Shown piece by piece: positions 6,805 through 15,421 of a stretch of DNA of 48,502 nt. The DNA comes from Candidatus Rokuibacteriota bacterium (GTDB taxonomy: Bacteria > Methylomirabilota > Methylomirabilia > Rokubacteriales > CSP1-6). The DNA lies in contig JACPCG010000083.1 in the NCBI GenBank assembly GCA_016179925.1, positions 1 through 48,502 of the forward strand. Reading direction: 5' to 3'. How positions within the stretch are numbered: position 1 is the first letter of the stretch; each line of letters opens with the position of its first letter. Under the pieces are notes generated by a model, which had not been told where the DNA came from, ran no database searches, and worked only from the letters and a program-made list of their open reading frames with translations. Made by a program: the position numbers and the translations under genes.

Positions 6805-8937
6805 TCAGCGCACCGGCAGCGTCACGCGCATCGTCGTTCCCCGGTCCGGCTTGCTGTCGACATCGATGGCGCCGCCGTGCATCCGCACGATGCCGAGGCT
6901 GACCGAGAGCCCCAGCCCGGTTCCGCGGCCCTCGGGCTTCGTGGTGTAGAACGGCTCGAAGATCCGGGCGAGGTGCTCGGGCGGGATGCCCGGCCCGGTG
7001 TCGCTGACGCTCACCGTGATCAGCGTCCGATCGTCGTCGTCCTGCCGCGTCCCGGTCTCGAGCACGAGCACGCCGCCGCCCTCCATCGCATCCACGGCGT
7101 TCGTGATCAGGTTCAGGAACACCTGGATGAGCTGATCGCGGTCCGCGAGAATCGCCGGGAGCGAGGCGTCGAACACGCGCTCGACCTCGACGCCGGCGTG
7201 GGCCAGCTTGGCGTGGAGCAGCGCCAGCACGAGCTCGAGCAGCTCGTGCACCGACACCGGCCCGCGGTTGGGCTCCCGGCGGCGCGCGAAATCCAGCAGG
7301 TCACGCACGATCTTGCCGGCGCGGTTGGCCTCGGTCACGATGCCCGACAGCCGGCGGTGCTCGGGCGAGTCGGGCGCGGCCTCGCGAAGCAGGAGCCCGC
7401 TGTGGCCGAGGATCACCATGAGCGGGTTGTTGATCTCGTGGGCGACGCTCGCCGCCAGCTCGCCGATCGCCGCCAGCTTCGCCGACTGCACGAGGGTGTC
7501 CTGCGTCTGCCGCAGCTCCTCCATCCGCGCGCGGAGGTCCTCGTAGAGGCCGGAGTTCTTGAGCGCGATCGCCGCCTGGCCGGCCAGCATCTCCAGGAGA
7601 CCGATCTCCTCGCTGTCGAAGATCTCCCCGGAGAGCTTCTCGCCGATGACGAGTACGCCTGCGACCTCGCGCTCGAGGAAGAGCGGAACCAGGAGCGCGA
7701 CCCGCTCGCGCTCCAGCCGGGCGATGGCGGGACGCATTCGATCGTGGGTGGCGCCGTGGAACGTCGTCTCCTCGACGATGAGGGTCCGCGCCGTGGCCTG
7801 GAGCCAGAGCGTCAGCGCCGTGTCCAGCGCGGGGCTTCTTGCCGACGCCTCGGCAGCCTCCGAGGCCGCGTGCGCGAACGGGACGAAGCCCGCGGCGGCG
7901 TCGTGGAGGTGCAGGCTCGCGTGCAGCACGGGAACGCGCGCCACCAGCCCCTGGGTGAGCGTCCGGCCGAGCGCGCCGATCTCGAGCAGGGAGCCGAGCT
8001 CCCGCTGGAGTGCCACCAGCGCGTCGCGCACGCCGTGCCGCCTCCGGAACATGAGCCGCTCCAGGCCCCCTTCCAGCTCGCGGAGCACGGGCAGGGCGAC
8101 GGTGAACACGAGCAGCAGGATGAGGGCGTCCCGCATGAGCGTGCCGACCCCGGTCGCCGGCGCGCGGCCGACGAGCAGCTCGTCCAGCGCCCAGAGGCCG
8201 ACGAAGAGGATCGGCGCGAGCGCGGCGGAGGTGAGGAGATAGAGGACCGTGCGCTTGGCGAGGGTGCCGATGTCCATCAGGTGGTAGCGGACGATCGCCA
8301 CGCCGAGCGCGAGCGCGAACACGGCGTTGCTGGGGATGCCGACGGGGTAGAGCCAGTCCCACCGGAAGATGAACCGCACGAAATCCACGATGCCTCCCAG
8401 GAGACTCACCACGACGCCGAGGATGACCAGGAGCGTGCGGTTTCGCTTGAAGCTCGAGGACTGCGAGCGATAGGCGCGCACGAGCCGGACGAGCCCGAGC
8501 ACGAGGTAGCTCTGGAAGTAGACGACGAAGGGCGCGTAGAGGGGGCCGGCCGCCGGCATGAATCCCCACGCCGACTCGGTGACGCCACGCAGGAAGTACG
8601 GCGTCGGGCTGGCGAGCAGGAACGCGCCGCAGAGCGCGTAGCCGCCGAGCAGGGCGGGGCGCCGGCGCGGCAGATCGAGGAACGCGAGCACGTAGTGGTA
8701 GAAGAGCACGGGAATGGGGATGACGCCGAGGTGGAGGAAGTACTCCCACGCCACCGCCGTGTCGGGATTCGAGGTCCAGCGCAGGCCGAAGACGCCCAGG
8801 TTCCACACGGCCAGGCCGGCGGCGAGGTAGGCGAACAGGAGGTTGCGGTGACTCTTGCGATCGGGCGCGAGCGCGCTGCCGAGCAGCAGGAGGTTGAGGC
8901 CGAGCGCCACGAGCGGGAGCAGCTTATGGATCAGCAT
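6805..8937 (-). CDS. Membrane-bound sensor histidine kinase with GAF domain
   Basis: About 710 residues from the ATG at 8937. The order is an N-terminal region of seven or eight membrane helices (residues 1-290), a GAF-like domain (about 320-470), a short coiled coil, a HisKA domain with the phospho-acceptor His500 in VAHEINNPLM, and an HATPase domain with N-box NLITNAVDAM, DTGPGIPPE and GRGTGLGLS. It autophosphorylates in response to an unknown membrane or ligand signal. No response regulator gene is adjacent. The start overlaps the end of the upstream STAS-GNAT gene by 14 bases, indicating coupled expression. The frame is open for 34 more codons upstream, but those lie wholly inside the neighbour. 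Confidence 0.92.
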   Translation of the reverse strand: MLIHKLLPLVALGLNLLLLGSALAPDRKSHRNLLFAYLAAGLAVWNLGVFGLRWTSNPDTAVAWEYFLHLGVIPIPVLFYHYVLAFLDLPRRRPALLGGYALCGAFLLASPTPYFLRGVTESAWGFMPAAGPLYAPFVVYFQSYLVLGLVRLVRAYRSQSSSFKRNRTLLVILGVVVSLLGGIVDFVRFIFRWDWLYPVGIPSNAVFALALGVAIVRYHLMDIGTLAKRTVLYLLTSAALAPILFVGLWALDELLVGRAPATGVGTLMRDALILLLVFTVALPVLRELEGGLERLMFRRRHGVRDALVALQRELGSLLEIGALGRTLTQGLVARVPVLHASLHLHDAAAGFVPFAHAASEAAEASARSPALDTALTLWLQATARTLIVEETTFHGATHDRMRPAIARLERERVALLVPLFLEREVAGVLVIGEKLSGEIFDSEEIGLLEMLAGQAAIALKNSGLYEDLRARMEELRQTQDTLVQSAKLAAIGELAASVAHEINNPLMVILGHSGLLLREAAPDSPEHRRLSGIVTEANRAGKIVRDLLDFARRREPNRGPVSVHELLELVLALLHAKLAHAGVEVERVFDASLPAILADRDQLIQVFLNLITNAVDAMEGGGVLVLETGTRQDDDDRTLITVSVSDTGPGIPPEHLARIFEPFYTTKPEGRGTGLGLSVSLGIVRMHGGAIDVDSKPDRGTTMRVTLPVR

Positions 8938-9940
8938 CGGGCCCCCAGAACCCCAGGTACGGGAACCCGTCCCGCGCCCGCTGCTCCCGCATCTCGTGCT
9001 CGAGCATCGCGAAGACCAGGACGTCCCAGCGCTGGCCATCGTAGGTCCGCGCCTCGCGCAGCACGCCCTCCTGCTGGAACCCGTTGCGCTTGAGCGCGTT
9101 GACGCTCAGCACGTTGTACGCGTACACCTTCGCCTCGACGCGGCGCACGCCGATCGCGTCCATCGCGTACGCGAGGAGGAGCCGGGACGCCTCGATGCCC
9201 CAGCCCGCGCGGAGCGGCCGCGCCTGCACGACCGCGGTCTCCAGGAAGGCGAACGCCTCCGCGAGGTGCACGTTGTAGAGGCGCACGAACCCGACGGGCC
9301 CCGCCGCCGCGTCGAGCGGCAGCACGAGCAGCGTGAGCGCCGTGGGATCGTGCAGGACCTGTGCCGTGAAGTCCGGGTGATAGGGGCCGAGGTGCCGGCA
9401 GCGGTAGAGGAGCTGGCTGCCGACCATCTGCTCGAGGAGCGGGTCGTTCGCCCATCGCTCGAAAATTCCGATCTCGTCCCACGACGGCGGCCGGAGACCG
9501 AATCGCGCCGTTTCGACGAGGAATGATGGGTGCGCCTCAGGGCGTTCGCCGTGGGGCTCGGGGATCGAGAGCGCGGGGCCGGAGCCGGGCCCTTCGAGCG
9601 GGAGGTCGTCGAGGATCCCGGCGTTGAGCAGGGCCCGGTACACGGCGGCGCTCGGCAGGATCGACAGTGGCACCCGCGCGGCCTCGGCGCGACGCACGGT
9701 CTGGAAGAGCGCGGCGAGGCCGACCACGTCGCTCGCCTTGACCTCCTCGAGATTGATCCAGAGTCGCCGCGGGGCTACGCGCACGCGCTCCTCGACCGCC
9801 CGGCAGAAGGCCGGTGCCGTGCGGCAGGTCAGCGGCTCGTGAAGCCGCAGCTCGACCTCGCCCGCGCCCGGCGCGCCGTCGTGACGGGGCGGGCGCCCGC
9901 TGCCGGCCGACCCGGTGTCGTCGATGCGCTTGGCACACAT
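8924..9940 (-). CDS. STAS domain fused to GNAT-type acetyltransferase
   Basis: About 338 residues from the ATG at 9940 (a GTG at 9973 would add 11). Residues ~25-120 resemble a STAS/anti-anti-sigma domain: VELRLHEPLTCRTAPAF, LWINLEEVKASDVVGLAAL, then a ILDDLPLEG end. Residues ~145-325 look like a RimJ/RimL-type GNAT: VGFVRLYNVHLAEAFAFLE, GWGIEASRLLLAYAMD, NVLSVNALKRNGFQQEGVLR. The fusion and its overlap with a histidine kinase gene suggest a signalling module in which the acetyltransferase could be controlled by the kinase or a STAS partner. This is inference. The usual phosphorylatable Ser of STAS proteins is not obvious (ASDVVGL keeps a Ser). Confidence 0.8.
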   Translation of the reverse strand: MCAKRIDDTGSAGSGRPPRHDGAPGAGEVELRLHEPLTCRTAPAFCRAVEERVRVAPRRLWINLEEVKASDVVGLAALFQTVRRAEAARVPLSILPSAAVYRALLNAGILDDLPLEGPGSGPALSIPEPHGERPEAHPSFLVETARFGLRPPSWDEIGIFERWANDPLLEQMVGSQLLYRCRHLGPYHPDFTAQVLHDPTALTLLVLPLDAAAGPVGFVRLYNVHLAEAFAFLETAVVQARPLRAGWGIEASRLLLAYAMDAIGVRRVEAKVYAYNVLSVNALKRNGFQQEGVLREARTYDGQRWDVLVFAMLEHEMREQRARDGFPYLGFWGPDADP

Positions 9941-10090
9941 AGCCAGAAGGCGGAGTTGCAAGATCGACACCACAGAGGTCGATGAGAGAAACGATCCGGA
10001 AATTCAGGATGTTCGCGCCAGGCCGGCCCGGGTCGGCCCGACGGAGCGGAAAATAACTGCAGCCCCGGCGGTAAGAAACGAGCCAACCGC

Positions 10091-11053
10091 TTACGGCCAC
10101 CAGAGGTAGAGGAACCGCGGGCCCCCGCCGAGCGCAGCCGCGAGCTGCCCGAGCTGGCCATCCAGCCCGCCGCCCGGCGCCTGGGAGCGCGCGTAGTACG
10201 TCGCGCGGTACTCGCGGGGCCGGTGGTAGACGATCACGCGCGCCTCGTCCACGCCGACCGCGCGCTTGGCCGTTTCGATGGCATCCGGCATGTACCCGAT
10301 GCGGTCCACGAGCCTGAGCTCGAGCGCCTGCTGGGCGGTGTAGATGCGCCCGTCGGCGAGCGTGCGCGCCGTGTCAGGCGCGAGCTTTCGGCTCTCTACG
10401 AGGCGGGCGACGAATTGCCCGTGCAGGCTGTCGATGACCGACTGGAAGATCCTCATCTCCTCCACGGTCAGCGCCCGGAAGGGGCTCCCCATGTCCTTGC
10501 GCTCGCCCGACCTGATCGTCGCCGTCGCGAGGCCGAGCTTCTGCATCAGCCCCTCGGCGTTGAGCGTGACCATGACGACGCCGATCGAGCCGGTGACCGA
10601 CGTCGGGTGGGCGACGATCGTGTCGGCGGCGAGGGCCGCGTAGTAGCCGCCCGAGGCCGCGACGTCGAGCATGACCGCGACGACGGGCCGCCGCGTCGCG
10701 CGCTTCCAGCCGTCGAGCTCGCGCCAGATGATGTCGGAGGCGGTGACCGTGCCGCCCGGGCTGTTGATCCGCACCACGAGGGCTCGGACGTCGGGGTCGT
10801 CGGCCGCCTTCTTCAGCTCCTCGCGCAACCGCACCAGCATCGGCACCCGCGGCGGCGGCGTGCCGATGACGAGGCCGGGCGACGGGCTCTCGTCGGAGAG
10901 GAAGCCCGAGATGTCCGTGAGGAGGATCTTGGCCCGGCCGCCGCCCTCGACCGTCTGTTCCTCGAGCGGCCGGATCCGCGGCGTGAAATCGAGCGTGACG
11001 AGCGAGCACCCGGCGAGCGCCAGCGCCAGGACCAGCACCAGAAGCTTCCGCAT
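10091..11053 (-). CDS. sppA: Signal peptide peptidase SppA-like lipoprotein (S49 family)
   Basis: About 320 residues. It starts MRKLLVLVLALALAGCS, a lipoprotein signal with lipobox LAGC, so it should be anchored by Cys16. The S49 core follows: VRINSPGGTVTASD, the nucleophile Ser in DVAASGGYYAALAAD, VTGSIGV, and the general-base Lys in SGERKDMGSPF. These membrane-associated peptidases degrade cleaved signal peptides. The ATG at 11053 is preferred over an upstream in-frame start at 11152 because the latter would overlap the divergent dehydratase gene. A TATA-rich stretch of 25 bp separates the two divergent genes. Confidence 0.92.
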   Translation of the reverse strand: MRKLLVLVLALALAGCSLVTLDFTPRIRPLEEQTVEGGGRAKILLTDISGFLSDESPSPGLVIGTPPPRVPMLVRLREELKKAADDPDVRALVVRINSPGGTVTASDIIWRELDGWKRATRRPVVAVMLDVAASGGYYAALAADTIVAHPTSVTGSIGVVMVTLNAEGLMQKLGLATATIRSGERKDMGSPFRALTVEEMRIFQSVIDSLHGQFVARLVESRKLAPDTARTLADGRIYTAQQALELRLVDRIGYMPDAIETAKRAVGVDEARVIVYHRPREYRATYYARSQAPGGGLDGQLGQLAAALGGGPRFLYLWWP

Positions 11054-11078
11054 GGGCTGAGTATATAATCGCGGGGCT
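11054..11078. promoter_or_regulatory. Short divergent promoter between sppA and dehydratase
   Basis: Only 25 bp separate two divergent start codons. TATAAT lies at 11064-11069, nine bases before the GTG at 11079, and TATACT-like bases face the other way. This AT island in otherwise GC-rich DNA fits a bidirectional -10 region giving leaderless or nearly leaderless transcripts. No convincing -35 element was found. Confidence 0.5.
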
Positions 11079-12050
11079 GTGACCGCCTCCCCGCTCACGC
11101 TGGACGACGTCCACGCCGCTGCGCGGCGCCTGCGCGGCCGGATCCACCGCACGCCCGTGATCGCCTGCCAGTCGTTCGACGACGCGAGCGGCTACAGGGT
11201 CTTCTTCAAGTGCGAGAACCTCCAGCGCGCGGGCGCGTTCAAGATCCGCGGCGCGCTCAACAAGCTCCTCACGCTCGCGCCCGCGGCGCGCGCGCGCGGC
11301 GTCGTCGCGTACTCCTCGGGCAACCACGCCCAGGGCGTGGCGCTCGCCGCGCGCATGGTGGGGACGAGCGCGGTCATCTGCATGCCGACCGATGCCCCGG
11401 CGCTGAAGCTCGAGGCGACGAAGAACTACGGCGCCGAGGTCGTCTTCTACGACCGCCAGAAGGACGACCGCGCCGCCGTGGCCCGGAAGATCGTGGAGGA
11501 GACGGGGCGCGTCCTCGTGCCGCCCTACGACGACTACGCGATCATGGCGGGGCAGGGGACGGCGGCGCTCGAGCTCTTCCAGGAGGTGCCGTCGCTCGAT
11601 GTCCTCCTGACCCCGGTCGGCGGGGGCGGGCTCATGGCGGGATGCAGCACCGTCGCGAAGAGCCTCTTCCCCGGCATCGCCGTGATCGGCGTCGAGGCGG
11701 ACACGGCGAACGACACGTACCTGTCGCTCCAGAAGGGCGAGCGCGTGACGATCCCGCCGCCACCGACGATCGCCGACGGGATCCGCGTCACGAGCCCCGG
11801 CGCCCTCACGTTCCCGATCCTCCAGAAGAACCTGACCGACATGAGCCTCGTCAACGACGCGGAGATCGTCGTCGCCGTCCGCTTCCTGGCGCTGCGCGCG
11901 CGCCTCGTGGTCGAGCCCACGGGCGCGGTCGGCGCCGCCGCGGTGCTCGCCGGCAAGCTCCCGGTCGCGCGCGGGGCGCGCGTGGGTGTCGTGCTCTCGG
12001 GCGGGAACATCGATCCTGCGCTGCTGGTCGAGATCCTCCAGGCGAAATGA
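11079..12050 (+). CDS. Threonine/serine dehydratase-like PLP enzyme
   Basis: A 323-residue fold-type II PLP enzyme. Lys55 in AGAFKIRGAL should form the Schiff base, SSGNHAQGVALAA is the substrate loop, and VGGGGLMAG binds the PLP phosphate; SGGNID is near the end. Length and lack of a C-terminal ACT domain fit catabolic threonine ammonia-lyase or serine racemase-type enzymes, which are not feedback-inhibited by isoleucine. The substrate cannot be decided from sequence alone. The start is GTG with no room for a leader. It is convergent with the LLM oxidoreductase gene, with nine bases between the stops. Confidence 0.9.
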   Translation: MTASPLTLDDVHAAARRLRGRIHRTPVIACQSFDDASGYRVFFKCENLQRAGAFKIRGALNKLLTLAPAARARGVVAYSSGNHAQGVALAARMVGTSAVICMPTDAPALKLEATKNYGAEVVFYDRQKDDRAAVARKIVEETGRVLVPPYDDYAIMAGQGTAALELFQEVPSLDVLLTPVGGGGLMAGCSTVAKSLFPGIAVIGVEADTANDTYLSLQKGERVTIPPPPTIADGIRVTSPGALTFPILQKNLTDMSLVNDAEIVVAVRFLALRARLVVEPTGAVGAAAVLAGKLPVARGARVGVVLSGGNIDPALLVEILQAK

Positions 12051-12059
12051 CCGCCGCGC

Positions 12060-12995
12060 TCAGCGGCGGTGGAAGGCGGGGATCACGTCCGCGGCGAGCC
12101 GCTCGAGCTGCTCGAGCATGCGCTCGGGCGGGCCCAACGGCCGCACGATGAATTTCGACCCGCCGCCCGCCACGTACTGCTCGAGCCGCTCGCTGAGCGC
12201 GTCGGCCGGGCCGAACGCCGTGCAGGCGGCGAGCGTCGCCTCGTCCACCCGGCCGCGCGGGATGAACGGCGCCGCGGCAGCGCGGGCGCGGGCGGGGTCG
12301 TCGTCGAGCCAGAAGTTCACGAGTGCCCCGAAGTGGTCGCCCGGCACCGCGCGCCGCGCCTCCGCGGCGAACGCGCACGTCTTCTCGACGCCCACGCGGA
12401 ACCGGGCGGGCGTGATGAACGACGGGATCCAGCCGTCGCCGAGGCGGCCGGCGCGGCGCATCGCGGCCTCGCTGTTGCCGCCGACCCAGAGCGGCAGTGA
12501 CGGCTGGACCGGCCTCGGCAGAACCGCGACGCGGTCGAGCTTCCAGAACTCGCCGTCGTAGCTCACCTCGTCCTCACTCCAGCACCGGCGCATGATGAGG
12601 ATCGCCTCGTCCGTCCGCCGGCCGCGCTCCCGGAAGGGCACCCCCGCGGCGCGGAACTCGCGCTCCTGCTCGACGCCGATCCCGACGGCGGGAAGCGCGC
12701 GCCCGCCCGAGAGATAGTCGAGCATCGCGAGCTGGCGCGCGGCGAGGACGGGCGAGCGGAAGGGCGCGATCAGGACGCTCGGGCCGAACTTGAGCCGGCG
12801 CGTGCGCGCGGCGACGGCCGCCATCGTCGTCATCGGCTCGAGAACGGGGAGGGGCGAGGAGAGGCGGTCGGAGAACCAGACGGAGTCGATCTCACTGCGC
12901 TCGCAGAGGTCGATCAGCTTCCAGAAGAGGTCGGCGCCCTCCGGACCTGCGGGCCACGGGCCCGGCATCACGCCGATCCGGTACTTGATCTGCAT
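12060..12995 (-). CDS. LLM-class flavin-dependent oxidoreductase
   Basis: About 311 residues from ATG 12995 (a GTG three codons upstream is possible). It is a luciferase-like TIM-barrel protein: DSVWFSDRLSSPLPVLEP, TRRLKFGPSVLIAPFRSP, LDYLSGGRALPAVGIG and LPLWVGGNSEAAMRRAGRLGDGW are standard LLM family segments. Such enzymes use FMN or F420, and no residue decides which here. The physiological substrate is unknown. It is divergent from the TetR gene, with about 260 bp between them that contain a perfect hairpin. Confidence 0.9.
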   Translation of the reverse strand: MQIKYRIGVMPGPWPAGPEGADLFWKLIDLCERSEIDSVWFSDRLSSPLPVLEPMTTMAAVAARTRRLKFGPSVLIAPFRSPVLAARQLAMLDYLSGGRALPAVGIGVEQEREFRAAGVPFRERGRRTDEAILIMRRCWSEDEVSYDGEFWKLDRVAVLPRPVQPSLPLWVGGNSEAAMRRAGRLGDGWIPSFITPARFRVGVEKTCAFAAEARRAVPGDHFGALVNFWLDDDPARARAAAAPFIPRGRVDEATLAACTAFGPADALSERLEQYVAGGGSKFIVRPLGPPERMLEQLERLAADVIPAFHRR

Positions 12996-13034
12996 GCCGG
13001 GCACTCTATCACGGAGACGGAGCGATCACGGGAC

Positions 13035-13066
13035 GTCAGGGGCCGGGAAGGTCCCCGGCCCCTGAC
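13035..13066. repeat. Perfect 13-bp inverted repeat
   Basis: GTCAGGGGCCGGG and its exact reverse complement are separated by six bases. It lies between divergent genes, so a simple terminator role is unlikely, and there is no T-run on either side. It may be an intergenic palindromic (REP-like) element or an RNA hairpin in a long leader. The rest of 12996-13200 shows no convincing gene. Confidence 0.6.
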
Positions 13067-13203
13067 GGAACACTGCGGTCGCTCGCTCGATGGGAAGCTC
13101 GGCCTCCTCGGGCGCGTCTGCCCGGTTGACGGACGCCGGAACCCGCCTTGCGCAAGTCTGAGCCGAGGTCGTGCGCATGTAGGACTCCTCGGGCACGATG
13201 GAG

Positions 13204-13245
13204 TTGATTCTGCGCCGCCCCCCTCGTAGAATGAACGCCGGTTCA
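13204..13245 (+). promoter_or_regulatory. TetR promoter with overlapping palindromic operator
   Basis: TTGATT (13204-13209) and TAGAAT (13227-13232) are separated by exactly 17 bases, a good sigma-70 pattern. TGAAC-GCCG-GTTCA, a perfect inverted repeat at 13232-13245, overlaps the end of the -10 box and the predicted transcription start, and lies 10 bases before the ATG of the TetR gene. This arrangement is typical of autorepression. Confidence 0.65.
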
Positions 13246-13255
13246 GTCAACGCGC

Positions 13256-13843
13256 ATGCGCGATCCCGACAAGCCGCAACAGATCATCGACGCCGCGATC
13301 CGCGTCTTCGCGCGCAACGGCTACTACAACTCGCGCGTCTCGGACATCGCGCGCGAGGCCGGTATCGCGAGCGGCACCATCTACCTCTACTTCAAGACCA
13401 AGGACGAGATCCTCGTCACGCTCTTCCGCGAGAAGATGGCCGAGTGGGTGGCCCTCGTGCGGAAGGCGATCGCCGACGACCGGGATCCGGTCACCAAGAT
13501 CCGGAAGATCGTCGCGCTCCACTTCAAGGTGATCGAGGAGCACCCCGACCTGGCCGAGGTCGTCCAGGTCGAGCTGCGCCAGGGGCAGAAGTTCTTCCGC
13601 GGCGCCTCCGCCCACGAGGTCTCCGCCTACTTCGACGTCATCCAGGGCGTGCTCGAGGAGGGCGTGGCAGCCGGGCGGATCCGGCGCGACCTGCCGGTCA
13701 AGATCGCCACCAAGATGCTCTTCGGCGCCATGGACCAGCTCGCGACCTCGTGGGTGCTCGGCAAGCGCGCCTACCGGCTCACCGACGCGGCCGACCCGGT
13801 CGCGACCATCTTTCTCAAAGGAGTCTGCACCGATGGCGTATGA
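13256..13843 (+). CDS. TetR/AcrR-family regulator, probably of fatty acid metabolism
   Basis: A 195-residue repressor. The N-terminal helix-turn-helix reads SRVSDIAREAGIASGTIYLY (about residues 24-43), followed by a mostly helical ligand domain with DLAEVVQVELRQ and a C-terminal part resembling Bacillus FadR-like TetR proteins, which respond to acyl-CoA. It is the first gene of a run with enoyl-CoA hydratase, SDR, SCP2 and PHA genes, and its stop overlaps the next start, so it probably controls this unit. A palindrome over its own promoter supports autoregulation. Its effector is inferred only from context. Confidence 0.9.
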   Translation: MRDPDKPQQIIDAAIRVFARNGYYNSRVSDIAREAGIASGTIYLYFKTKDEILVTLFREKMAEWVALVRKAIADDRDPVTKIRKIVALHFKVIEEHPDLAEVVQVELRQGQKFFRGASAHEVSAYFDVIQGVLEEGVAAGRIRRDLPVKIATKMLFGAMDQLATSWVLGKRAYRLTDAADPVATIFLKGVCTDGV

Positions 13844-14606
13844 GACCCTTGAGTTCCAGCGGGAAGAGAGCTTCGCCGTCATCACGCTCAACCGGCCTCC
13901 CGCGAACGCGATCAGCGAGCCGCTGGTGACCGAGCTGAACGCGGCCCTCACCTCGGTGGAGGACGACGCGAGCGTGCGCGCGGTCATCATCACCGGCGCC
14001 GGCGACAAGATCTTCTGCGCCGGGGCGGACCTCGGCTCGGCGTTCTCCGGCGGCAACGTGGACACCTTCATCCGTTTCGGCAACAGCGTCATGCGGAAGA
14101 TCGAGCGCTTCCCCAAGCCCGTGATCGCCGCGATCAACGGCCACGCGCTCGGCGGCGGCTGCGAGATCGCGATGGCGTGCCACTTCCGCATCCTCAAGGA
14201 GTCGGCGCGGATGGGACAGACCGAATCGAACCTCGGCATCATCCCCGGCTACGGGGGCACGCAGCGGCTGCCGCGGCTCGTCGGCCGGGCGAAGGCGCTC
14301 GAGTTCCTGATCCTCGGCACCCAGATCCCGGCCCCGGAGTGCCTGGCCCTCGGCCTCGCGACGCGGCTCAGCAAGGACGGCGAGACGCTCAACGATGCGA
14401 AGGCGCTCGCGCGTCAGATCGCCAGGCGGCCGCCGATCGCCACGCGGCTCATCATCGAGGCGGTGGACGAGGGGCTCGAGGCGCCGATCGACAAGGCGAC
14501 CGACATCGAGGTGCGCGCGTTCCTGAAGACGCTCAAGACGGAGGACGCCGCGGAAGGGATCCAGGCCTTCTTCGCCAAGCGCGAGCCGCAGTTCAAGGGG
14601 AAATAG
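13833..14606 (+). CDS. Enoyl-CoA hydratase
   Basis: A 257-residue crotonase-family enzyme. Both catalytic glutamates are in place: one in HALGGGCEIAMAC and one in GQTESNLGIIPGYGGTQRLPR. FCAGADLGSAF forms the first oxyanion loop. This is the complete signature of a true enoyl-CoA hydratase, unlike the paralogue at 6006. The ATG at 13833 has a strong AAAGGAG site and overlaps the end of the TetR gene by 11 bases. It probably supplies 3-hydroxyacyl-CoA in beta-oxidation. Confidence 0.94.
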   Translation: MAYETLEFQREESFAVITLNRPPANAISEPLVTELNAALTSVEDDASVRAVIITGAGDKIFCAGADLGSAFSGGNVDTFIRFGNSVMRKIERFPKPVIAAINGHALGGGCEIAMACHFRILKESARMGQTESNLGIIPGYGGTQRLPRLVGRAKALEFLILGTQIPAPECLALGLATRLSKDGETLNDAKALARQIARRPPIATRLIIEAVDEGLEAPIDKATDIEVRAFLKTLKTEDAAEGIQAFFAKREPQFKGK

Positions 14607-14607
14607 G

Positions 14608-15357
14608 ATGGACCTGGGGATTCGCGACCGCGTCGCGCTCGTCACCGGCGGCGCGCGGAGCCTCGGGAAGGCCGATGCGGTGATGCTCGCCGCGGAGGGC
14701 TGCAAGGTCGCGATCGTCGACCTGAACGCCGAGGGTGCGGAGGAGACCGCGAAGGAGATCGAGAAGTCGGGCGGGCGCGCGCGCGGCTACGCGTGCGACA
14801 TCCGCGAGACCGCTCAGGTGCAGGACGTGGTTTCGCGGGTCGAGAAAGACCTGGGCCCCGTGGACATCTGCGTGAACAACGCGGGGATGATCTACACGCT
14901 CGGCCAGCTCAAGGACATGCGCGACGAGGACTGGGAGCTGAACCTCGCCGTGAACCTCACGGGGACCTTCAAGGTGACCCGGGCGGTCTTCCCCGGGATG
15001 CGCGAGCGGCGCTGGGGGCGGATCGTCTGCATGGCGTCGATCGCGGGGCTGATGGGCGGCTTCGGCCAGACCGCGTACGCCACGTCGAAGATCGGCGTCG
15101 TCGGCTTCACGAAGTCGGTCGCCCTCGAGGGCGCCCGGCACAACGTGACCTGCAACGCGATCGCGCCCGGGATCATCGCCCCGAACGCCCGGCTCTCGCC
15201 CATGTACGAGCGGATGGTGAAGCGCGTGGCGATGCAGAAGGAGGGCGAGCCCGAGGACGTGGCGAACGCCGTCGCGTTTCTCTGCTCGGAGCGCGCCCGT
15301 TACATCACGGGCGCCGTGCTGACCGTGACGGGGGGAATGGACCTGTTTACGTTCTAG
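14608..15357 (+). CDS. SDR-family oxidoreductase (FabG-like)
   Basis: A 249-residue short-chain dehydrogenase. TGGARSLG is the dinucleotide-binding loop (the usual middle Gly is Ser), NNAG is present, and the catalytic Ser-Tyr-Lys are in CMASIAG and AYATSKIG. It ends YITGAVLTVTGGMDLFTF, a typical FabG tail. It starts one base after the hydratase stop, so it is in the same operon and may oxidise or reduce 3-hydroxyacyl-CoA. Cofactor preference: VDLN after the second strand favours NAD(H). Confidence 0.92.
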   Translation: MDLGIRDRVALVTGGARSLGKADAVMLAAEGCKVAIVDLNAEGAEETAKEIEKSGGRARGYACDIRETAQVQDVVSRVEKDLGPVDICVNNAGMIYTLGQLKDMRDEDWELNLAVNLTGTFKVTRAVFPGMRERRWGRIVCMASIAGLMGGFGQTAYATSKIGVVGFTKSVALEGARHNVTCNAIAPGIIAPNARLSPMYERMVKRVAMQKEGEPEDVANAVAFLCSERARYITGAVLTVTGGMDLFTF

Positions 15358-15363
15358 GGCCGA

Positions 15364-15401
15364 CCGTCGGGCGCCGGCGCCCTGCGAAGGCGCCCCGACG
15401 G
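15364..15401 (+). terminator. Imperfect hairpin between SDR and SCP2 genes
   Basis: CCGTCGGGCGCC pairs with GGCGCCCCGACGG around a short loop, with one bulged base. No U-run follows, and a strong ribosome site lies only a few bases downstream, so it could attenuate, stabilise mRNA, or be an intrinsic pause rather than a full terminator. Confidence 0.35.
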
Positions 15402-15421
15402 CACATCCAAAGGAGGCTCGT

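Noticed and set aside
6877-9093. 738-codon plus-strand ORF
   Set aside because: It is antisense to the histidine kinase and STAS-GNAT genes, has low-complexity Arg/Glu/His-rich composition and no domain.
13026-13250. 74-codon minus-strand ORF opposite the TetR promoter
   Set aside because: It has a possible ribosome site but runs through the palindrome and shows no conserved features.
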